Shown here piece after piece: positions 57,146 through 64,000 of a DNA stretch of 64,000 nucleotides. The notes below the pieces were generated by a model. The model had not been told where the DNA came from and did no database searches. It saw only the letters and a list, made by a program, of their open reading frames with translations. Origin of the DNA: Gemmiger formicilis. GTDB lineage: Bacteria > Bacillota > Clostridia > Oscillospirales > Ruminococcaceae. The stretch spans positions 304,056 to 368,055 of the forward strand of contig NZ_WQOH01000014.1 in NCBI RefSeq assembly GCF_018784445.1, given 5' to 3'. The position numbers and the translations under genes are program-made. Each line of letters starts with the position of its first letter. Positions within the stretch are counted from its first letter, which is position 1.

Positions 57146-58408
57146 TTATTTCTTGAAGAAAGGGCTGAAATCAAAGGTGGCGAAGTAATCCGCAGGCGTC
57201 TCGGCACGGCGGATCAGCTGATGGGAGCCGTTCTCTTTCAGCAGGACCTCGGCGCTGCGCAGCTTGCCGTTGTAGTTGTAGCCCATCGAGAAGCCATGCG
57301 CACCGGTGTCGTGGATGTAGACGATATCGCCGATTTCGATTTCTGGCAGCATACGGTCGATAGCAAACTTGTCGTTGTTCTCGCACAGGCCGCCGGTGAC
57401 GTCGTACTTGTGGTCACAGGGGGCATCCTCTTTGCCAAGCACTGTAATGTGATGGTAGGAGCCGTACATGGCCGGGCGCATTAAGTTAGCCGCACAGGCG
57501 TCAACGCCGATGTATTCTTTATAAATGTGCTTCTGGTGCAGCACGGTCGTGACCAGTGCGCCGTAGGGGGCCAGCATAAAGCGGCCCATCTCGGTAAAGA
57601 TGGCGACATCACCCATGCCTGCGGGCACAAGGATTTCCTCAAACTTTTTGCGCACGCCCTCGCCAATGGCAGCGATATCGTTGCTGCGCTGGTCAGGGCG
57701 GTAGGCGATGCCCACGCCGCCGGACAGGTTGATAAACTTGATTTTTGCGCCGGTGCGCTTGTGCAGACGGACGGCCAGTTCAAACAGGATGCCCGCAAGT
57801 TTCGGGTAGTAGTCGTCGGTGACGGTGTTGCTGGCAAGGAAGGAATGGATGCCGAATTCCTCGGCACCGGCAGCCATCAGCTTGGTGTAAGCCTCGGCCA
57901 TCTGATCCTCGCTCATGCCGTACTTGGCGTCGCCGGGGTTATCCATGATGCCGTTGCCCAGCTCAAACACACCGCCCGGGTTGAAGCGGCAGCAGATGGT
58001 CTTGGGCACGCCTGCGACCTTTTCCAGGAACTCCACATGGGTCAGATCGTCGAGGTTGATGTAAGCGCCCAGGTCGTAGGCTTTCTTCATGTCCTGGGCC
58101 GGGGTGTCGTTGGAGGAAAACATGATATCGCTGTCCTTGAAGCCGCAGGCCTCGCTCATCAGCAACTCGGTATAGCTGGAGCAGTCGACACCACAGCCTT
58201 CCTCCTGCAGGATTTTCAGCAGGTAGGGGTTGGGGGTCGCCTTGACGGCAAAGTATTCCTTGAAGCCTTTGTTCCAGCTGAACGCGGCGTTGACCTTGCG
58301 GGCGTTCTCGCGGATGCCTTTTTCGTCATAGAGGTGGAAGGGCGTGGGAATATCGGCGGCAATCTCTTTCGCCTGGGCAAGGGTGATAAACGGCTTTTTC
58401 TGCGTCAT
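57146..58408 (-). CDS. lysA: Diaminopimelate decarboxylase
   Basis: 420 residues from the ATG at 58408. Fold-III PLP enzyme making L-lysine from meso-DAP. K56 in EYFAVKATPNPYLLK is the PLP lysine; FINLSGGVGIAYRPDQ is the phosphate-binding glycine loop, and GGLCENNDKFAIDR holds the active-site cysteine of the partner subunit. Slightly divergent from the common LysA (for example DKFAIDRMLPEIEIGDIV is typical). A TTGCCG-17-TATAAT promoter precedes it. Confidence 0.92.
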   Translation of the reverse strand: MTQKKPFITLAQAKEIAADIPTPFHLYDEKGIRENARKVNAAFSWNKGFKEYFAVKATPNPYLLKILQEEGCGVDCSSYTELLMSEACGFKDSDIMFSSNDTPAQDMKKAYDLGAYINLDDLTHVEFLEKVAGVPKTICCRFNPGGVFELGNGIMDNPGDAKYGMSEDQMAEAYTKLMAAGAEEFGIHSFLASNTVTDDYYPKLAGILFELAVRLHKRTGAKIKFINLSGGVGIAYRPDQRSNDIAAIGEGVRKKFEEILVPAGMGDVAIFTEMGRFMLAPYGALVTTVLHQKHIYKEYIGVDACAANLMRPAMYGSYHHITVLGKEDAPCDHKYDVTGGLCENNDKFAIDRMLPEIEIGDIVYIHDTGAHGFSMGYNYNGKLRSAEVLLKENGSHQLIRRAETPADYFATFDFSPFFKK

Positions 58409-58450
58409 GATAGTCTTTCCTTTCCCTGTATATACTTTCAAATTATGTTT

Positions 58451-58479
58451 ATTATATACGTTTTAGGGCAGAACGGCAA
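58451..58479 (-). promoter_or_regulatory. Promoter of lysA
   Basis: TTGCCG (58479-58474), 17-base spacer, TATAAT (58456-58451), 43 bases before lysA. No lysine riboswitch is possible in such a short leader. Confidence 0.7.
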
Positions 58480-58490
58480 GGGGTACACAG

Positions 58491-58520
58491 AAAAAGACCG
58501 TTCTGATTCGGAACGGTCTT
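58491..58520 (-). terminator. Terminator of the MATE transporter gene
   Basis: AAGACCGTTC pairs with GAACGGTCTT around seven bases, followed on the minus strand by TTTTT. It lies 13 bases after the stop. Confidence 0.9.
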
Positions 58521-58532
58521 GTAATTTTGGAT

Positions 58533-59918
58533 TTACAGCACTGTCTCCGCGTGGTCGCCCTGGATGTGCAGCTTGGCAGCCAACAGGCGATTGTCGAGCT
58601 GGCGGCAGGTCCAGCGGTAGGCCGGGTACAGGAACAGGCAGGCCGCCACCCACGCAGCGGGGTTGGCCAGCTCGGCGCCGAAGTACCCGAGGATGGGCAC
58701 CAGGATAATGGCAACCGCCGTGCGGGCAATCATTTCCGCCACACCTGCCAGCATTGCCAGCGAGGAGAAGCCCAACCCCTGGATCGTGTAGCGCCAGACG
58801 ATCAGCGCACCCAGCGGCACAAAGAACACACTGTTCCAGAAGAGGTACTGACGGCCCATAGCGACGATGTCCACTTCCTTGGCGGTATCCAGGAACAGGC
58901 CCATGATCTGCACATCGGTAAAGTGCAGGATAAACGCGGATGCCAAGCCATACACCAGAATGATCAGCATAGCGCTGTTGGTACCCTTGCGCACACGGTC
59001 CATGCGGGATGCGCCAAGGTTCTGCCCGGCGTAGGTCGCCATAGCCGTGCCGACGCTTTCCAGCGGGACGGTCAGCAGGTTCTGCGTTTTGCCGGCGGCG
59101 GTGACGGCGGCCACGGCGGTACTGCCCAGCATATTGACAGCCCACTGCATGATAACGCTGCCGATAGCCGTGATGCTGCACTGCAGACCCATGGGAACGC
59201 CAATGCCCATCAGCCGCACACAGGCTTTTTTGCTGAACACAAGGTCGTCCTTCTGCATCTTGAGGACATCAAACTTGCGGCAGAGGTAGATAAAGCTCAG
59301 CACGCCGGAAATGACCTGGGAAATGTCGGTTGCCAGCGCCGCGCCGAACACGCCGAACTTGAACGGAATGACGAACAGCAAGTCCAGTCCGATGTTCAGC
59401 GCACTGGTCAGAATCAGGAAGTAAAGCGGCGTTTTGCTGTCGCCCAAGGCACGCATGATAGCCGCCACCATGTTGTACAGAAAGATGAATGGGATGCCCG
59501 CGAAAATCCAGCCAATATAGATGACGGCACCGTCGATAATATCGTCGGGGGTCTGCATCAGCTGCATCATGGGACGGGTCAGCGCCACCGTGGCAATGGT
59601 CAGCACCACGCTGGCCGCAATGCAGAGCCAAGCGGCGTTGGCCACATGACGGCGCAGGTCTTTATAGTCCCGCGCACCGAACAGCTGCGCAATGGGGATG
59701 GCAAAGCCGTTGCATACGCCGATGACAAAGCCCAGGATCAGATAGTTGACCGAGCCGGTCGCACCGACCGATGCCAGCGCACTGACGCCGCAGAACCGAC
59801 CGACGATGATGGTATCCGCCAGTGCGTAGAACTGCTGGAACAGGTTGCCCAGCACCAGCGGGAACGTGAACATAAGAATAACTTTGAGCGGACTGCCGCT
59901 CGTGAGGTCCTTGGTCAT
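58533..59918 (-). CDS. MATE-family efflux transporter
   Basis: 461 residues from the ATG at 59918 (AAGGA about eight bases upstream). Twelve membrane helices in two halves; each half begins with the MATE pattern, here FTFPLVLGNLFQQFYALADTIIVGRFCG and GIGVPMGLQCSITAIGSVIMQWAVNMLG. Exports cationic drugs or metabolites using Na+ or H+. Substrate cannot be predicted. Given the Na+-type ATP synthase here, Na+ coupling is plausible but unproven. Confidence 0.93.
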   Translation of the reverse strand: MTKDLTSGSPLKVILMFTFPLVLGNLFQQFYALADTIIVGRFCGVSALASVGATGSVNYLILGFVIGVCNGFAIPIAQLFGARDYKDLRRHVANAAWLCIAASVVLTIATVALTRPMMQLMQTPDDIIDGAVIYIGWIFAGIPFIFLYNMVAAIMRALGDSKTPLYFLILTSALNIGLDLLFVIPFKFGVFGAALATDISQVISGVLSFIYLCRKFDVLKMQKDDLVFSKKACVRLMGIGVPMGLQCSITAIGSVIMQWAVNMLGSTAVAAVTAAGKTQNLLTVPLESVGTAMATYAGQNLGASRMDRVRKGTNSAMLIILVYGLASAFILHFTDVQIMGLFLDTAKEVDIVAMGRQYLFWNSVFFVPLGALIVWRYTIQGLGFSSLAMLAGVAEMIARTAVAIILVPILGYFGAELANPAAWVAACLFLYPAYRWTCRQLDNRLLAAKLHIQGDHAETVL

Positions 59919-59965
59919 GGATTTTTCCTTACCCTTATATGCATACAAAATTTCGTGCGAATCGT

Positions 59966-59993
59966 ATTATAGCACATACATATATAAATGCAA
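59966..59993 (-). promoter_or_regulatory. Promoter of the MATE gene
   Basis: TTGCAT (59993-59988), 16-base spacer, TATAAT (59971-59966), with a TGC extension (TGCTATAAT), 48 bases before the start. Confidence 0.75.
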
Positions 59994-60075
59994 GCGGATA
60001 ATCCATGCAAATTTTGCGCACTTTTTCGCCATCCGCACAAAAAGGAAGAAACCGCCCGTTGACGGTTGTTTTCGC

Positions 60076-62460
60076 TTATGGTTCGTGCTTTTTCCAGAAG
60101 GCCGCCAGCTCGTCTTTCCACGCGTCGGCAGAATCTACCACCCGCAGATGCTCCCAGTGGGGCGGCATCAGGCGGCGAGTGTCAGGGGCCAGGAATCGGT
60201 CGTCAATGAGCAATACCACGCCCCTGTCCTGCGGCGTGCGGATGACCCGCCCCGCCGCCTGCAAGACCTTGTTCATGCCGGGGTAGCGGTAGGCATAGTC
60301 AAAACCCGCGCCGCGGGTCTCCTCAAAGTAATCTCGCAGTTGTTCCTGGCGGGGCCCGATCTGCGGCAGACCGGGGCTGACAACGGCTACACCGATCAAG
60401 CTCTCCCCTGTCAGGTCTACGCCCTCGCCAAAGACGCCGCCCAGTACGGCAAACCCGAGCAAGGGCTTTCCGTCCCGCGCCAAGAACTGCGCCAGAAACT
60501 CCGTGCGCTGGCCCTCGTCCATGGCGGATTCCTGGCAGAGGGTGGGCTGGTCCGGGTAGCGGGCGGCGAAATTCTCCCACACCTGCTGCAAGTAGCTGTA
60601 ACTGGGGAAGAAGGCCAGGTAGTGCCCAGGCTGTGCAGCGGCCATCACGGCCAGCAGATCCGACACTTTGGCAATGCTGTCTGCCCGGTCCTTGTAGCGA
60701 GTGCTGACCTGCCGGGCGCACCACAGCCCCATATTGGCCGGGTCAAAAGGGCTGCGCAATGCCACGGCGCGGGCGTCGGGCAGACCGCACAAATCCTTGT
60801 AGTAACCTGCCGGGGCCAGCGTGGCGCTGAACAGCACCGCCGCACGGCCCTTGGCAAAGTCTGCCGCCAGGAAGTCACTGGGGTCCAGGCAGAGCATAGC
60901 GGCGCGAACCTCGCTGCCGACGGCGGATATCTGCAAAACAAAGTGGTTGTCAAACGTGTCTGCCACCCGCAGCCAGGCGCGGATATCAAAGTACAGCTGC
61001 AACAGTGCGTCGTGGATCTCGCCGGGGTCGCGGTGCTCGTCCAGCCAAATTTCCAGCGGCTCACAGAGTTTTGTCAGCGCACGGTCAAAGCCCTCAGCAC
61101 GGGACTTTTCAAAGTAGGTGCGGCCAAAGCGGCTGTCGCCGAGGACTTCTTCGCAGCGGTGCCGCCATTCAATAAAAATATTGTTGACCTTTGTCAGCGC
61201 ATTTTTCAGGCTGCTTTTGCCTTTTCCCAGCCGCTTCTTTGCGTCATAGAAGGCGCTTTTGCAAAGGCTGGCACTGTGCATATCCCGGGCGCGGCCGGGC
61301 AGGTTGTGGGCTTCATCGATAAGAAACAGGTAGTCCCCCGCCGTCTCAAAAAAACGCATCAGGTGTACGACCGGGTCAAAGAGGTAGTTGTAGTCCCCCA
61401 CCACTACGTCACACCACAGGCTCAAATCAAGCCCCAGCTCAAAGGGGCAGACTTTATGCTTGCGGGCCAGCGCTTGCAGGGCGTCGGCGGTCAGGGCGTG
61501 GGTATCGAGGCCGTCCCACAGCGCCGCCTTGACGCGGTCATAGTAGCCGTTGGCGTAGGGGCAGGCCTCAGGTGTGCATTCGCGGTGCTCCTGCAAGCAG
61601 ATTTTGTCTTTGGCAGTCAAAGTCACGCTGCGCAGCTTCAAATCAGGGTCTGCTGCGCGCAGCAGAGTCAGTGCATTTTCTGCTGCCGCGCGGGTCGTGC
61701 CCCGGGCCGTCAGGTAAAAAATCGGTCCGCCTTCCCCCACGGCTTTCAGTGCCGGGAACAGCACACTCATCGTCTTGCCGATACCGGTGGGAGCCTGGCA
61801 GAGCAGCTGGCCGCCCTCGGTGCAGGTCTTGTACACGGCGTTCATCATAGCCCGCTGACCGGGGCGGTAGCTTGCAAACGGAAATGGCAGTGCCTGCCGC
61901 GATGCACGGCTCATCCGCTGCCACTCGGCCGAGCGCTTGGCCCAGGGCGCGTACTGCGTCAGCAGGTCGGTGACAATGGCGTCCAGCGCGTCGGCGGAGT
62001 AGTCGTGATGGAAGGTAAATTCCAGATCCTCATCCACCTGATAGTAAACCAGCCGCACCCGCATGGCGGGCAGCCCCTGCTGGCGAGCGTAGATGGCCGC
62101 GTAGATCTGCGCCTGCGCCCAGTGCTCGGGGCTTTGCTCGCCGGTGATGAATTCAGGCGGCAGCGTCGTGGTCTTGATCTCATCAATGGTCGGTGTGCCG
62201 TCCTTGTCGGTAAAGATGCCATCGGCGCGGCCTTCCAGCGTGTAGGCAATGCCGGCGCAGGTGTAGTCCTGCTTTAGGGCAGCTTCGGCCTGGTAGTCGG
62301 GGTATTCCTTCACGGCAGCACGCTGCAATTTGCGGTGCAGGCGTGCGCCTTCCAGCGCACGGTCAAAGCCGGTAAAACGGCTGTCGATGCTGCCGGTGCG
62401 CAATAAAAATTCCACCAGACGCCGGATGGGCAGCGTCAGTGCCAAAATTTCAGGCTCCAT
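60076..62460 (-). CDS. PD-(D/E)XK nuclease fused to XPD/DinG-type helicase
   Basis: 794 residues. The first about 190 residues look like a RecB-type nuclease: GRADGIFTDKDGTPTIDEIKTT gives D80 and E94-x-K96. The rest is a superfamily 2 XPD/DinG-like helicase: Walker A APTGIGKT (223-230), four cysteines C288, C295, C300 and C338 for a 4Fe-4S cluster, DEAH at 382-385, and C-terminal motifs ending QAAGRVIRTPQDRGVVLLIDDRF. Such helicases unwind 5'-3'. It follows the uracil-DNA glycosylase gene by 36 bases with GGAGG, so the two may act together in DNA repair. The nuclease call is from motif spacing only. Confidence 0.88.
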   Translation of the reverse strand: MEPEILALTLPIRRLVEFLLRTGSIDSRFTGFDRALEGARLHRKLQRAAVKEYPDYQAEAALKQDYTCAGIAYTLEGRADGIFTDKDGTPTIDEIKTTTLPPEFITGEQSPEHWAQAQIYAAIYARQQGLPAMRVRLVYYQVDEDLEFTFHHDYSADALDAIVTDLLTQYAPWAKRSAEWQRMSRASRQALPFPFASYRPGQRAMMNAVYKTCTEGGQLLCQAPTGIGKTMSVLFPALKAVGEGGPIFYLTARGTTRAAAENALTLLRAADPDLKLRSVTLTAKDKICLQEHRECTPEACPYANGYYDRVKAALWDGLDTHALTADALQALARKHKVCPFELGLDLSLWCDVVVGDYNYLFDPVVHLMRFFETAGDYLFLIDEAHNLPGRARDMHSASLCKSAFYDAKKRLGKGKSSLKNALTKVNNIFIEWRHRCEEVLGDSRFGRTYFEKSRAEGFDRALTKLCEPLEIWLDEHRDPGEIHDALLQLYFDIRAWLRVADTFDNHFVLQISAVGSEVRAAMLCLDPSDFLAADFAKGRAAVLFSATLAPAGYYKDLCGLPDARAVALRSPFDPANMGLWCARQVSTRYKDRADSIAKVSDLLAVMAAAQPGHYLAFFPSYSYLQQVWENFAARYPDQPTLCQESAMDEGQRTEFLAQFLARDGKPLLGFAVLGGVFGEGVDLTGESLIGVAVVSPGLPQIGPRQEQLRDYFEETRGAGFDYAYRYPGMNKVLQAAGRVIRTPQDRGVVLLIDDRFLAPDTRRLMPPHWEHLRVVDSADAWKDELAAFWKKHEP

Positions 62461-62496
62461 GCCGCGTGCCTCCTTGCATCGGGTGGTATACTAAAG

Positions 62497-63063
62497 TTAA
62501 TAGGTGTGGTCGCAGACCTGCGTGATTTTCTCCCGCAGGGCCACAAAGTCGCCGAACACGGCAGGCTTGTTTACGGGATAGCGCAGCAGCGCCGCAGGGT
62601 GGTAGGTTGCCATGAACAGTGTGCCCTGCTTCTCAAAGAATTTGCCGTGATCGCGGCTGACCGAGAAGGTCGGCCCCATCATCTGCTGTGCGGCGATGCG
62701 GCCCAGACAGACAACAATCTTGGGTCGAATCAGCTGGAACTGCTGGCGCAGCCACGGCATACAGGCGGTGGATTCCTCCGGCAGCGGGTCACGGTTCTGG
62801 GGCGGGCGGCATTTGACGATGTTTGCTATGTAGACGTTGGTGTCACGGCTTAAATCGACCGCCTCCAGATAATGGTCCAGCAGCTGGCCGCTGCGCCCCA
62901 CAAAGGGCAGGCCCTGCTCATCCTCGCTGGCACCGGGGCCCTCGCCCACAAACATAACCTCGGCGGTGGGCACGCCCTGCCCGAACACAACGTTCGTGCG
63001 GGTATCGCACAGGCTGCAGCGGCGGCAGTTCAGGCATTCCTGACGCAGATTTTCCAGTTCCAT
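62497..63063 (-). CDS. Family 4 uracil-DNA glycosylase
   Basis: 188 residues from the ATG at 63063 (GAGGTG six bases before); a longer frame overlaps the divergent gene and is rejected. Iron-sulfur UDG: C10, C13, C16 and C19 at the N-terminus (family pattern CxxC-x-L) with later cysteines in VKCRPP and TACMPW as cluster ligands; [24 protein letters not shown] is the uracil-binding motif A and YHPAALLR motif B. Removes uracil from DNA. First of two genes with the nuclease-helicase. Confidence 0.94.
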   Translation of the reverse strand: MELENLRQECLNCRRCSLCDTRTNVVFGQGVPTAEVMFVGEGPGASEDEQGLPFVGRSGQLLDHYLEAVDLSRDTNVYIANIVKCRPPQNRDPLPEESTACMPWLRQQFQLIRPKIVVCLGRIAAQQMMGPTFSVSRDHGKFFEKQGTLFMATYHPAALLRYPVNKPAVFGDFVALREKITQVCDHTY

Positions 63064-63133
63064 ACAATGCACCTCTATGGTTAGACGGCGCAGCGTGCGC
63101 CTATACTGTTTTATAAAAGAAAGGGGTATCACG

Positions 63134-63754
63134 ATGAGTTGGCAGCACGGTTTGTTTTTGCGGGTGCTCTGCCTGGGGGCCGGGTATCTGTTCGGGTGTT
63201 TCCTCACGGCGGAAATCGTGGCCCGCTGCACAGCCGGGTGCAGTGCGCGGGAGATAGGCACCGGCAACCCCGGCATGGCGAACATTCTGACCCATCTGGG
63301 CAAGCCTGCGGGCTTTCTGGTGCTGGCCGGGGATGTGCTGAAAACGGCGGCCGCCTGCTGGTTTTGCTGGCAGGCCGCTCCGGAACTGGGCCACACAGCC
63401 CTTTTGTACGGCGGGCTGGGGGCTGTGCTGGGGCACAACTGGCCGTTCTGGAATAAATTCCGCGGCGGCAAAGGCGTGGCGGTAAACTGCACCTGGCTGA
63501 TTTTGTATCTGCCTATCACCGGTGCGCTGTGCTGCCTGGCGGGCGGCGGTGCGGTGCTGCTGTCCGGCTATCTGCCGCTGGGGGCCGTGCTGATCGCAGC
63601 ACTGGCCGTGCCGGTGGCCTGGCTGCAATACGGCGGAGAGAGCGCTTTTATCATGACAGTAAGCGCCTCCATCATGCTGACGCGGCACTGGGCCGGTTTA
63701 CAGCGGATGCGCCGGGGCGAGGAGCCGCAGTTTTTTCGCAAATGGCACTACTAG
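63134..63754 (+). CDS. Diverged second PlsY-like acyltransferase
   Basis: 206 residues from the ATG at 63134 (AAAGGGG seven bases upstream). Several membrane helices and the PlsY motifs in altered form: IGTGNPGMANILTHLGK in place of GSGNAGMTNVLRTYGK (Ser to Thr, Thr to Ala, Arg to His at conserved spots) and KFRGGKGVAVNCTW for the glycine loop. It may acylate a different acceptor or be a weak copy; both are inference. Divergent from the glycosylase across 70 bases holding TATACT and a GGCGCA/TGCGCC palindrome. Confidence 0.82.
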   Translation: MSWQHGLFLRVLCLGAGYLFGCFLTAEIVARCTAGCSAREIGTGNPGMANILTHLGKPAGFLVLAGDVLKTAAACWFCWQAAPELGHTALLYGGLGAVLGHNWPFWNKFRGGKGVAVNCTWLILYLPITGALCCLAGGGAVLLSGYLPLGAVLIAALAVPVAWLQYGGESAFIMTVSASIMLTRHWAGLQRMRRGEEPQFFRKWHY

Positions 63755-63860
63755 TATGATACCACGCCCGCCGCCCTATTGCAACGGCGAAAAAAATGTA
63801 CGCTGTTTTGTGGGTTCTCCCCTTTCGACACGATTTTTGCAAAAAAAGTAAAAAAAGGTG

Positions 63861-63889
63861 TTGACATTTAGGGGTTCAGCCGTTATAAT
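63861..63889 (+). promoter_or_regulatory. Perfect consensus promoter of tRNA-Asp
   Basis: TTGACA (63861-63866), 17-base spacer, TATAAT (63884-63889), 43 bases before the tRNA. The 106 bases between the PlsY-like stop and this promoter are A/T-rich with no gene or clear hairpin. Confidence 0.92.
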
Positions 63890-63932
63890 AAACAACGTTG
63901 CAGCTGCCACGGCAGCGCAACAAGCTGGGTAT

Positions 63933-64000
63933 GGCCCGGTAGTTCAGTTGGTTAGAACGCTAGCCTGTCACGCTAGAGGTCGTCAGTTCGAGCCTGATTC
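63933..64000 (+). tRNA. tRNA-Asp (GTC), 3' end cut by the window edge
   Basis: Begins GGCCCGG (acceptor stem 5' side), D-arm GTTC...GAAC, anticodon arm CTAGC-CTGTCAC-GCTAG with anticodon GTC, variable loop AGGTC, then the T-arm GTCAG-TTCGAGC-CTGAT. The last about nine bases are outside the window. Confidence 0.95.

Noticed and set aside
58409..58456. Lysine riboswitch before lysA
   Set aside because: The leader from the predicted start site is about 35 bases, far too short for the L box.
59845..62277. 810-codon open frame on the plus strand opposite the nuclease-helicase gene
   Set aside because: Antisense shadow caused by strong GC bias at third positions; its translation has no family motif, and the minus strand carries clear helicase motifs.

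Overview
The window is a dense, high-GC (roughly 58-60%) bacterial chromosome segment with Firmicutes hallmarks: strong AGGAGG ribosome binding sites, TTGACA/TATAAT promoters, pyruvate kinase with a C-terminal PEP-utiliser domain, RNase J, a GdpP-type DHH protein, LuxS, and a rpmF-DUF177 pair. Gene content and the GC-rich intergenic palindromes suggest an anaerobic gut clostridium of the Oscillospiraceae/Ruminococcaceae (Faecalibacterium, Gemmiger or Subdoligranulum relatives). That placement is inference. I see no prophage, CRISPR array, rRNA or transposase gene.

Layout, left to right. (1) 1-8.9 kb: GDP-L-fucose genes (fcl partial, gmd), a divergent AraC regulator, a MITE-like element, a TtcA-like tRNA thiolase with its cysteine desulfurase, then a leftward run of deoB, YdcF-like protein, esterase and DUF6056 membrane protein. 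(2) 8.9-13.2 kb: a decayed M3 peptidase start, pyk-luxS rightward, pta leftward, a small DUF1294 gene that looks leaderless. (3) 13.3-20.6 kb: a complete leftward F1Fo ATP synthase operon, atpZ-I-B-E-F-H-A-G-D-C, whose c subunit carries a two-carboxylate, Na+-type ion site. (4) 20.6-28.4 kb: plsY, der, DUF512 radical-SAM protein, rpmF, DUF177, a small P-loop protein, pgi and a D,D-carboxypeptidase. (5) 28.5-31.6 kb: rightward island with mtaB and a lone group-B-type [FeFe] hydrogenase. (6) 31.7-43.3 kb: rlmH, walJ-like, murA, an M23/G5/LysM cell-wall protein, a pseudouridine synthase, uvrA, uvrB and radC. (7) 43.4-44.3 kb: a second RluA-family synthase, divergent from radC with overlapping promoters. 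(8) 44.4-55.5 kb: one long leftward operon from rnj through gdpP-like, rplI, dnaB, tilS, hpt and ftsH to a zinc-ribbon tail-anchored protein, preceded by a 185-nt leader behind a perfect consensus promoter. (9) 55.8-56.7 kb: rnhA plus a shrunken MnmA-like gene. (10) 56.8-64 kb: a small membrane protein, lysA, a MATE transporter, a nuclease-helicase fusion, family 4 uracil-DNA glycosylase, a second PlsY-like gene, and the start of tRNA-Asp.

Most of the window is housekeeping. The most informative points are the predicted Na+ coupling of the ATP synthase, a MITE-like element whose two ends each form an outward-acting terminator and which supplies the last codons of a tRNA thiolation gene, an intact mini-MnmA lacking its catalytic cysteine region, the pseudogene start of an oligoendopeptidase, overlapping divergent promoters at radC, and a palindrome placed like an operator at the uvrBA start site. 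No clearly new multi-gene system is visible; I did not force one.
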